64,000 nt of DNA from Gemmataceae bacterium. Its GTDB lineage: Bacteria > Planctomycetota > Planctomycetia > Gemmatales > Gemmataceae. Below are positions 17,477 through 24,290 of this stretch, one piece after another (the first letter of the stretch is position 1; every line of letters begins with the position of its first letter). The stretch covers positions 404,572 to 468,571 of the forward strand of contig LR594584.1 in the NCBI GenBank assembly GCA_901538445.1, read 5' to 3'. The notes under the pieces were generated by a model. It saw nothing but the letters and a program-made list of their open reading frames with translations, searched no databases and was not told the DNA's origin. The position numbers and the translations under genes were made by a program.

Positions 17477-17546
17477 CAACCCCGGGTCCACGCATCCCGT
17501 CCGCCGCGCCGCGAATGAGCCACGGGCCGAATTATCAACCCCGGGT
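17477..17546. promoter_or_regulatory. Two direct copies of CAACCCCGGGT between divergent kinase genes
   Basis: The 11-mer CAACCCCGGGT is at 17477-17487 and again at 17536-17546, 59 bp apart, in the 263-bp space between two divergent histidine kinase genes. Each has the palindromic core ACCCCGGGT. It could be a paired regulator site, but the words are GC-rich and chance is possible in this genome. Confidence 0.35.
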
Positions 17547-17665
17547 GCCAGCGTCCGAGCGTCGCGGCGGGTGCGGGCCGACGCACGGCGACCGCGGCAG
17601 GACTACCCTGTTGCCCCGGACCGGCGGGCGAAGTACGGTATGAGCGTCGCCCGGAGGGTTCGGTT

Positions 17666-19396
17666 GTGCCCCGATTGATCGTCCTGCGCGGGGTTGACGA
17701 GGGAAAGCAGTTCGACCTGACGGGTTCGCCCATCACGGTCGGCCGGCACTCGTCGAACGAGGTCGCCCTCCACGACACGCAGGTGTCCCGGCGGCACCTC
17801 GAGCTCCGGGCCGCGGCGACCGGCTACCAGCTCAAGGACCTGGGCAGCGGCAACGGCACCCTGCTCAACGGCCGGGCGACCCACGAGGCCGCGCTCCGCA
17901 GCGGGGACACCATCTCGATCGGCCAGACGGTGATGATGTACACGGCCGGGCGGCACGACTCGGCCGAGGCCGGGAACGACCTGACCGAGCGGGTGCGGCT
18001 CGTGCCGAACCCGGACCCGAGCTTCCCGTCGGCCGTCGTCCGCACGATCCCGGCCGACGCCGGGAGCCAGATCCTGGCCCGCCCGAACGCGGCCGCCACC
18101 GACTGGCTCCGCACCCGCCTCGCGAGCCTCGCGGCGCTGTACGAGACCGCCGAGGCCGTCAGCCACATCCTCGACGTGGACCAGCTCCTCGCGACCGTGA
18201 TGGAACTCGTGCTCCGGTCGGTGAACGCGGACCACGGGTGCTTCATGCTCCGGGGCGAGGGCGGGGCGCTGGAGCCCCGGGCCGTCCGGTACCGCGACGG
18301 GGTGAACCGGGCCGAGGAGCTGGCCGTCAGCCGCACGATCGTGGACCAGGTGCTCCGGGACGGCCAGGGCGTCCTCGTGTCCGACGTCCACGCCGACTCG
18401 CGGTTCCGCGGCGTCGAGAGCCTGCACAAGCACAACATCCGCGAGGCGATCTGCGTGCCCATGAAGGGCCGCCGCGAGGCCGTCGGCGTGCTGTTCCTCG
18501 ACACCCAATCGACCCTCAAGCAGTTCGTCAGCAAGGGCCAGGAGGCGGGGAAGTTCAACGAGGACCACCTCACGCTCGCCAGCGCCATTGCCCACCAGGC
18601 GGCCATCGCCGTCGAGGAGAGCCGGTACCACCAGGCGCTCGTGAACGCCGAGCGGCTCGCGGCCGTGGGGCAGACCATCGCCGCGATGTCGCACCACATC
18701 AAGAACATCATGCAGGGGGTGCGGTTCGGGGCCGACATGGTGCGGACCGCCCTCAAGGACGACGACCGCGACCTGCTCGCGAAGGGGTGGAAGCTCGTCG
18801 AGCGGAACCAGACCCGCATCGACGAGCTGATCCTCGACATGCTGAGCTACTCGAAGGAGCGGGAGCCGGCCGTCGAGCCGACCGACCTGAACAAGCTGTG
18901 CGAGGACGTGCTGGAGATGCTCCGCGGCCGGGCCGAGGCCCGGGGCGTGACCCTCGAGTGGCGGGCCGGGACCGGTGTCGCCGCCGTGCCGTGCGACCCG
19001 GACGGCATCCACCGGGCGGTGCTGAACATCGTGAGCAACGCGGTGGACGCCGTCGAGGACCGGCCGAACCCGAAGGTCGCCGTGCAGGCGATCCTGGAGC
19101 CCGCGGGGGACTGGGCCAAGGTGATCGTGGTGGACAACGGCCCCGGCATCCCCGCCGAGATCGTCGAGGAGGTGTTCAAGCCGTTCGTGAGCACCAAGGG
19201 GAGCCGCGGCACCGGCCTCGGGCTGCCCGTGAGCCGGAAGATCCTGCGGGAGCACGGCGGCGACATCGTCGTGCAGAGCGTGATCGACAAGGGGAGCAAG
19301 TTCTCGCTGCGGATCCCGATGAAGTCGGCGTTCGCCGCCGACGCCTCGGGCGGCACGGTCCCGCACCCGTCGCTCAAGCCGCCGGAGGCGAACTGA
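17666..19396 (+). CDS. FHA-GAF sensor histidine kinase
   Basis: The protein has 576 residues. The start is GTG at 17666, with GGAGGG about 8 bp upstream. Domains in order: FHA at ~1-95 (TVGRHSSNEV, QVSRRHLEL, LGSGNGTLLNG), which binds phosphothreonine; GAF at ~150-310; a HisKA-like helix with His343 in AMSHHIKNIMQG; and a HATPase domain (NIVSNAVDAVED, DNGPGIP, GTGLGLPVSRKIL). The FHA domain probably couples the kinase to Ser/Thr kinase signalling, such as the kinase-LRR protein encoded at 24.3 kb or others. It is cytosolic, without membrane segments. No response regulator is adjacent. Its stop at 19396 directly abuts the convergent Uma2 gene. Confidence 0.93.
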   Translation: MPRLIVLRGVDEGKQFDLTGSPITVGRHSSNEVALHDTQVSRRHLELRAAATGYQLKDLGSGNGTLLNGRATHEAALRSGDTISIGQTVMMYTAGRHDSAEAGNDLTERVRLVPNPDPSFPSAVVRTIPADAGSQILARPNAAATDWLRTRLASLAALYETAEAVSHILDVDQLLATVMELVLRSVNADHGCFMLRGEGGALEPRAVRYRDGVNRAEELAVSRTIVDQVLRDGQGVLVSDVHADSRFRGVESLHKHNIREAICVPMKGRREAVGVLFLDTQSTLKQFVSKGQEAGKFNEDHLTLASAIAHQAAIAVEESRYHQALVNAERLAAVGQTIAAMSHHIKNIMQGVRFGADMVRTALKDDDRDLLAKGWKLVERNQTRIDELILDMLSYSKEREPAVEPTDLNKLCEDVLEMLRGRAEARGVTLEWRAGTGVAAVPCDPDGIHRAVLNIVSNAVDAVEDRPNPKVAVQAILEPAGDWAKVIVVDNGPGIPAEIVEEVFKPFVSTKGSRGTGLGLPVSRKILREHGGDIVVQSVIDKGSKFSLRIPMKSAFAADASGGTVPHPSLKPPEAN

Positions 19397-20227
19397 TCAG
19401 CCCGCCGCCCCGCCGCGGGGCTTCGCCAGCTCCTCGCGGAGCCTCGCGACTTCGGCTTCGACCGCCAGCCGCGACTGCCGCTCGGCCTCGGCGCGCCGCT
19501 CCGCTTCCTCGCGTGCCCGCCGCTCCGCCTCTCGCGCCTGCCGCTCCGCCTCCAGGCGATGGCGAGCCTCATCCCTTTCGGTGCGGGCCTCGTCGCGCTG
19601 CTCGCGAGCGGCGTCGCGCTCGATGAGCAGGTCGCCCGGGAGCGGCAGGAGCGCCCCGCGGAACCAGTACCGCACCCACTCGCCGAGCAGGCCGACTTCG
19701 AGTTCCAGTTCGGGAACCGCGTACCGCCCGGCGGGGTTCGGCGCGACCGAGGCGTACGTGCCCTCGGTGAGCCGGAACAGGGTGAGTTCGGCGTTGTCGG
19801 GGTAGAAGATGAGGTAGTACGGAACCTTCAGGGCCGCCTGGTACTTGTCGAAGTTGTCGTCGTAGTCCTTACGCGGGTTGTGCTTCGCGACGTACTCCAG
19901 CACGAGCAGCGGCCCCACGGGCTGGTTCGCGAGGGCGTAGCTCCCGCTCGCGACGATCGGCTCGCGGTGGACGACCACGAAGTTGTCGGGGACGACCTTA
20001 CCCGGCTTGCGGAACCCGGGCTGCGGGTACTGGATGAGCAGCTCGCTGAAGCACTGCACGTCGGGCCGGGCGACGCGGATCAACTCGAAGCTCTCGACGG
20101 TGATCGCCCGCTGCGTCGCCTGCTCGGTGGATTCCATGAAGTGGCTCAGCGGGAGCGACTTGAGGTACGCCTGCGCGTCGGCCGCGTAGAAGGCGGCGAG
20201 GTCGGGGTCGGGGGACGTCGGCGTCAT
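19397..20227 (-). CDS. Uma2 family endonuclease-like protein with a coiled-coil tail
   Basis: The protein has 276 residues from the ATG at 20227 (MTPTSPDPDLAAFYAAD). Residues ~20-190 match the Uma2/DUF820 fold of the PD-(D/E)xK superfamily: an RPDVQCFSELL strand, VVVHREP, then PLLVLEYVAKHNPRKDY with the probable catalytic Glu and Lys, and KVPYYLIFYP. The last ~80 residues are an Arg/Glu/Ala coiled coil (repeats of EAERxAREEAER type). Uma2 proteins are very numerous in planctomycetes and cyanobacteria and no biological role is established. There is no spacer between its stop and that of the histidine kinase gene. Confidence 0.85.
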   Translation of the reverse strand: MTPTSPDPDLAAFYAADAQAYLKSLPLSHFMESTEQATQRAITVESFELIRVARPDVQCFSELLIQYPQPGFRKPGKVVPDNFVVVHREPIVASGSYALANQPVGPLLVLEYVAKHNPRKDYDDNFDKYQAALKVPYYLIFYPDNAELTLFRLTEGTYASVAPNPAGRYAVPELELEVGLLGEWVRYWFRGALLPLPGDLLIERDAAREQRDEARTERDEARHRLEAERQAREAERRAREEAERRAEAERQSRLAVEAEVARLREELAKPRGGAAG

Positions 20228-20295
20228 GCGGCACCTCGCGTCGGTGAGCGATGCGGCGGATTCTACCCCGCCCCGCGTACGGGGCGGAAGCCGAG

Positions 20296-21597
20296 TCAAG
20301 CGTCGTCGGGGTCCACCGGCCTGGTCGCATCGAGCATCAGGGCGCAAACCCCCGCGATCACGAACGACCCCGAGCAGACGACGAATAGGGCGGACCACCC
20401 GGCCTGATCCTCAACCACGGTGAGGAGCACCGGGGAGACCGCCGCGCCCAGGTTGCCCCACATGTTCCCCCACCCCAGGGACGCGCCGACGTTCTTGCCC
20501 CCCACGTCCTGCGCGAACGACCAGATGGCCGGGTTGTGGATGTCCACGAGGAACGCCATCAGGCCGAGCACGGCAACGATCGTCCACGGGTCGGTGAGCG
20601 GGACCGTCGCGGCGCACGCGATCGCGCAGCCGAGGAGCGCGACCGCGATCGGCACCGACCGCCCGAGCTTCGGCCCGAGCTTCCGCCGGAGCACGTCCGT
20701 GATGTACCCGCCGACGAGCATCCCGCACGCCCCGATCCCGAGGACCGCCGACTGCATCCGCCCGACCTCCTGGTCGGGCACCTTGAGGCGCTCCAGGTAC
20801 TCGGGGAACTTGGTGATCAGGAACGCCCACGAGATGTTCACCCCGAACTGGAGGCCGCCGAACAGCCACATGTTCCGACTGTTCACCAGGAGGCCGATCC
20901 GCTGCCAGAACCCGGTCGGCGGGCGCGCCGGGGCCGCGCCGGGCACCGGGTTTCCCGGCGGCGCGGCCCCCCCGGCGGTCGCGGGCGGCCGGTCGCTCAC
21001 CACGAGCCAGAAGACCGCGGCCACGGCCACCCCACAGAGCCCATAGAAGACGAACACCGCCCGCCAGTTCCGGGCCGGTTGCCCGTCGGGCGGTACCGAC
21101 GTCCACCACGCGAGGCCGACCCCCACGAACGCGACCGTGAGCCACCGCGTCAGGAACGGGGAGATCGCGTTCCCGATCCGCCCGCCGGCCGCGACGATGC
21201 TGCTGAACCGCCCCCGCTCCTCGGGCCGAGCCCAGCGCTTCACCAGTCCCGCCGCCGCCGGGTACGCCCCCGCCTCGGAGACGCCCAGGAGCAACCGCAC
21301 CAGGAGCAGCGTCACGAACCCGGTGACCAGTCCCGTGAGGGCGGTCACCACCGACCACCCCAGGATGCACGCGGCCAGGACGCGCCGCGGCCCCCACCGG
21401 TCGGCCATCGCCCCGACCGGGATCTGGAACAGGGCGTAGGTGACGAAGAAGGCCCCGAGGGCGTACGCGCGCTCCCACTTCGACAGGCCGAGGTCCCGCT
21501 GGATGTCGCCCGCGACGGTGCTGACGCACACCCGATCGATGTACATGAGGAGGGCGGCGGCGGCGGTGACGGCGACGATGAGGTAGCGCTTGTGCAT
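20296..21597 (-). CDS. MFS transporter, anion:cation symporter type (sugar acid family)
   Basis: The protein has 433 residues with about twelve hydrophobic segments and a central cytoplasmic loop (about residues 195-230, Pro/Ala-rich). The N-terminal MYIDRVCVSTV, the ADRWGPRRVLA loop 2-3 motif and the VSEAGAYPAAAGLVKRW stretch are typical of the ACS family (ExuT, GudP, GarP), which imports hexuronates, glucarate or galactonate, and of some eukaryotic phosphate or organic anion carriers. Substrate is inferred only at family level: a carboxylated sugar. The start is the ATG at 21597. It is divergent from a phosphoesterase gene, with 216 bp between. Confidence 0.9.
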   Translation of the reverse strand: MHKRYLIVAVTAAAALLMYIDRVCVSTVAGDIQRDLGLSKWERAYALGAFFVTYALFQIPVGAMADRWGPRRVLAACILGWSVVTALTGLVTGFVTLLLVRLLLGVSEAGAYPAAAGLVKRWARPEERGRFSSIVAAGGRIGNAISPFLTRWLTVAFVGVGLAWWTSVPPDGQPARNWRAVFVFYGLCGVAVAAVFWLVVSDRPPATAGGAAPPGNPVPGAAPARPPTGFWQRIGLLVNSRNMWLFGGLQFGVNISWAFLITKFPEYLERLKVPDQEVGRMQSAVLGIGACGMLVGGYITDVLRRKLGPKLGRSVPIAVALLGCAIACAATVPLTDPWTIVAVLGLMAFLVDIHNPAIWSFAQDVGGKNVGASLGWGNMWGNLGAAVSPVLLTVVEDQAGWSALFVVCSGSFVIAGVCALMLDATRPVDPDDA

Positions 21598-21813
21598 GTG
21601 GGCCGGGGCTCGGGGCGCGGCGGGGACCGGTGGCGGGGGCGCAACGGGTGTCGAGCGGGCCGGGTCCGGGGGTGTGGTCGCAGTGTATCACCTCGGCGGC
21701 CCCCGGCACCGACGAAAAGGCGGCCCGCCGGGCAAACCACGCTCCCCGCGCACCGGGCGGTTTGTTAGAGTGACAACTGGCGGCGAGGTCCGGACCACGG
21801 GACGGGGCACCAC

Positions 21814-22440
21814 ATGCGGATCGGGGTTGTGAGCGACACCCACGATCGCCAGGAGGCGGTAGCGGAGGCCGTGCGCCTCCTCATGGAGCAGCACGTCGAA
21901 CTGATCCTCCACTGCGGCGACATCGAGTCCCCCGACACGATCCGCGCGTTCAAGCCCGTGCCCACCCACTTCGTGTTCGGCAACTGGGACAAGGACAAGC
22001 TGCGGCTCGCCGCCGCGATCAAGGACATCGGCGGCACCCACTACGAGTCCTTCGGGGCCCTCGAACTCGCCGGGAAGCGGATCGCCTGGGTCCACAGCCA
22101 CGAGCGGCACCAGCTCCGCCAGCTCGAGAACGCCGACTTCTTCGACTACGTGTTCTACGGGCACACGCACGTCCGCGAGCAGCACCGGACCGGCAAGACG
22201 GTCGTCGCCAACCCCGGCGCGCTGTTCCGGGCGAACCCGAAGACGTGCATCGTCCTCGACGTCCACACCGGCGAGATCAAGCCGATCATCGTGCCGGTCG
22301 CGGCGAAGCCGTCGGCCAACGGCGCGGCCCACACCCCCCCGCCGGTCGCCGAGGGCGTCGGGTCCGTGGTCGCCCCGGTCCTCCCCGTCGTCGCCGAACT
22401 CCCACCCCCGCCCGTCGATCCCCCCGCCCCGCCGGGCTGA
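21814..22440 (+). CDS. YfcE/MJ0936-type metallophosphoesterase
   Basis: The protein has 208 residues from the ATG at 21814. The metal-binding motifs are complete and in order: SDTHD near residue 8, HCGDIE near 34, FGNWD near 52, VHSHE near 93 and GHTH near 113. This is the small calcineurin-like phosphodiesterase family (YfcE), which hydrolyses phosphodiesters with Mn or similar metals. The core ends near residue 165; the remaining ~45 residues are a Pro/Ala-rich low-complexity tail (PPPPVDPPAPP) not found in YfcE. No signal peptide is seen. The natural substrate is unknown. Confidence 0.9.
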   Translation: MRIGVVSDTHDRQEAVAEAVRLLMEQHVELILHCGDIESPDTIRAFKPVPTHFVFGNWDKDKLRLAAAIKDIGGTHYESFGALELAGKRIAWVHSHERHQLRQLENADFFDYVFYGHTHVREQHRTGKTVVANPGALFRANPKTCIVLDVHTGEIKPIIVPVAAKPSANGAAHTPPPVAEGVGSVVAPVLPVVAELPPPPVDPPAPPG

Positions 22441-22560
22441 ACCGCCCCAACTGCCCCGTCCCGCATCCGCCTTGACCCCCTCGTTTATCCCGGGTATTCC
22501 CTGCTCCCGCGACGCAGCGGCCCCGGCCGCCGACCTCGCACCGCTCCAGGAGGAACCGTG

Positions 22561-23166
22561 ATGACGCACAAGTGGTTGGCAACGTTCGTGGCAACGGCGG
22601 CGGTGGCGCTCGCACCGGGCAACGCAGAGGCGGGCCTAATCCCGTACAACCCCACGGTCACCCCCGACGGCGGGATGTACCGCTACACGTACGCGATCCA
22701 GCTCCCGAGTGCCGCGGTCCTCCGCCCGGGGGACTACTTCACCATCTACAACTTCGACGGGTACGTCGCGGACTCGGCGATGGCCAGCGGGTCGCCCTAC
22801 TCGGGCGACTGGTCGTTCTCGACCAGCAACACCGGGCCCACCCCGCCGGGCGTCCTCCCGGACGACGACCCGGCCATTCTCAACCTGACCTGGACGTACA
22901 ACGGGCCGGTCATCAACGTCCCCGGCGACGTCGGCCTCGGGAACTTTTGGGCCGTCTCGCTCTACCCGACGACCACCGACTCGTGGTTCACCGCACACAC
23001 CGGCCTCGGAACCGGCGTCAACGACAGCAACATCGTTCCGATCGAGGTTCCGGTCCCGTCCGCCCCACCGCCCGGTGTGCCGGAACCGGCGACCCTGCTC
23101 CTCGCTGGCCTCGGCTTGCCACTGGCCGCCGGCTACCGGCGGTGGAAGACCGGGGCCGTGTGCTAG
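22561..23166 (+). CDS. PEP-CTERM sorted secreted protein, paralogue 1
   Basis: The protein has 201 residues. GTG (22558) and ATG (22561) are adjacent in frame; I take the ATG because AGGAGG lies 7 bp before it. A signal peptide (about 24 residues, ending GNAEA) is followed by a beta-rich domain with PGDYFTIYNFDGY and NLTWTYNGP. The C-terminus has the sorting tripartite signal: PEPATLL, a hydrophobic stretch (LAGLGLPLAAG) and basic YRRWK. PEP-CTERM proteins are cut and anchored by exosortase and are often associated with extracellular polysaccharide. It resembles the next gene in the same domain (GDYFT, DDDP, NLTWTY), so the two arose by duplication. Confidence 0.9.
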   Translation: MTHKWLATFVATAAVALAPGNAEAGLIPYNPTVTPDGGMYRYTYAIQLPSAAVLRPGDYFTIYNFDGYVADSAMASGSPYSGDWSFSTSNTGPTPPGVLPDDDPAILNLTWTYNGPVINVPGDVGLGNFWAVSLYPTTTDSWFTAHTGLGTGVNDSNIVPIEVPVPSAPPPGVPEPATLLLAGLGLPLAAGYRRWKTGAVC

Positions 23167-23283
23167 GGGCACGCCGACGTCCGCGACGGCCGAGTGCCGC
23201 GCAGACCGGCCCGGCCACCGGGTCGGGTCCGCTCGCCCGCCCGTGTTCGCCCGCCCGACGGATCCGCGCTACGAAAGTCGCGG

Positions 23284-23310
23284 TTGACAGCACAACGCCG
23301 CCGGTCTAAA
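23284..23310 (+). promoter_or_regulatory. Possible promoter before PEP-CTERM paralogue 2
   Basis: TTGACA (23284-23289) is followed after 15 bp by TCTAAA (23305-23310). The -35 is a perfect consensus and rare in this GC-rich DNA, but the spacing is short and the -10 weak, so this is a tentative call. Confidence 0.3.
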
Positions 23311-23420
23311 CCGGTGGCTCGAAACTGGCCAGTCGGGGTGCCGCCGACGGAGGGAGTTGCGGTAACCCGACCCGAATGGCCATAGGTACGCCCAGAGTCG
23401 CTTTTCAAGGAGTGAGGCGA

Positions 23421-24053
23421 ATGTTGCAACGAACCTGGATCATGGGTCTCCTCGGTGCCGGTCTGGTGGCCGTGGCGGTGAACGCTCCCGCTCGTGCCGG
23501 GTTGATCCCCGGGACGGTCACCGTTCAGTCGGAATCCGGTGCGTGGCGGTGGACGTACAGCGTCGCCATGCCCAAGGACATGAAGCTCCAGGCCGGTGAC
23601 TACTTCACCGTGTACGACTTCAAGGGCTTCACCGGTGACGCCGGGGTGACCTCGCCGTTCCCGGACGACAGCTACAAGGCGAACTGGACGGTCTCGACCT
23701 CGAACCTCGGGAAGACCCCGGACCGGCTGAGCCCGGACGACGACCCGAACGTCACCAACTTGACCTGGACGTACACCGGCCCGGACCTCGTGAACCCGAC
23801 GGGCGGGTCGATCGGCAACTTCTTCGCCGTCTCGACGTTCGACAAAACGGCGTCGGGGTCGTTCACGGGCACCACGCACATCACCGACGTGAACGCGCCG
23901 AACTACACGGACAACAACGTCACCTCGACGCTCGTCCCGACCGGCACCGACGTGCCCCCGGGGGTGCCCGAGCCGACCACGCTGGCCCTGCTCGGCATCG
24001 GCCTGCCGCTCGTCGGCGGTGCCCGGGTGCTCCGCCGCCGCCGCGCCGCATGA
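23421..24053 (+). CDS. PEP-CTERM sorted secreted protein, paralogue 2
   Basis: The protein has 210 residues. The ATG at 23421 (MLQRTWIMGLLGAGL) has AAGGAG upstream. A signal peptide ends near PARA. The domain shares the layout of the preceding gene: WTYSVAMP, AGDYFTVYDFKGF, SPDDDPN, NLTWTYTGP and a late NFFAVSTFDK. The C-terminus is PEPTTLALLG, a hydrophobic segment and RRRRAA, a canonical PEP-CTERM signal. Both proteins would be exported and processed by an exosortase, which is not in the window. A strong terminator follows. Confidence 0.92.
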   Translation: MLQRTWIMGLLGAGLVAVAVNAPARAGLIPGTVTVQSESGAWRWTYSVAMPKDMKLQAGDYFTVYDFKGFTGDAGVTSPFPDDSYKANWTVSTSNLGKTPDRLSPDDDPNVTNLTWTYTGPDLVNPTGGSIGNFFAVSTFDKTASGSFTGTTHITDVNAPNYTDNNVTSTLVPTGTDVPPGVPEPTTLALLGIGLPLVGGARVLRRRRAA

Positions 24054-24079
24054 GGCCGGGGTGTAAACTGAACTGATCC

Positions 24080-24112
24080 GAGCGGCCCGCGGACGTTGTC
24101 CGCGGGCCGCTC
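24080..24112 (+). terminator. Stem-loop terminator
   Basis: GAGCGGCCCGCGGAC (24080-24094) and GTCCGCGGGCCGCTC (24098-24112) are a perfect 15-bp stem with a GTT loop, followed by CGTTTAAG. It lies 26 bp after the PEP-CTERM stop and probably ends that transcript. Confidence 0.8.
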
Positions 24113-24290
24113 CGTTTAAGTTCCGCGCAAGTCGCGGGTCCGGCCGCGCCCGGGGGCACAGCCGGGCCGCCCCGGCGCTCCGAGTTCGCGCACGGCCGCG
24201 TCGCCCGAACGGTCCGGGTACTGGTTCGCGCAGGCACTCCCGGGTACTCTAAACATCGATCTCTCCCACGACCGACGCCGAGGGTCCGGC

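Noticed and set aside
19397-20227. Interpretation of the coiled-coil Uma2 protein as part of a histidine kinase partner
   Set aside because: The convergent orientation and the Uma2-type core argue against a functional link; the zero-bp spacing only reflects compact packing.
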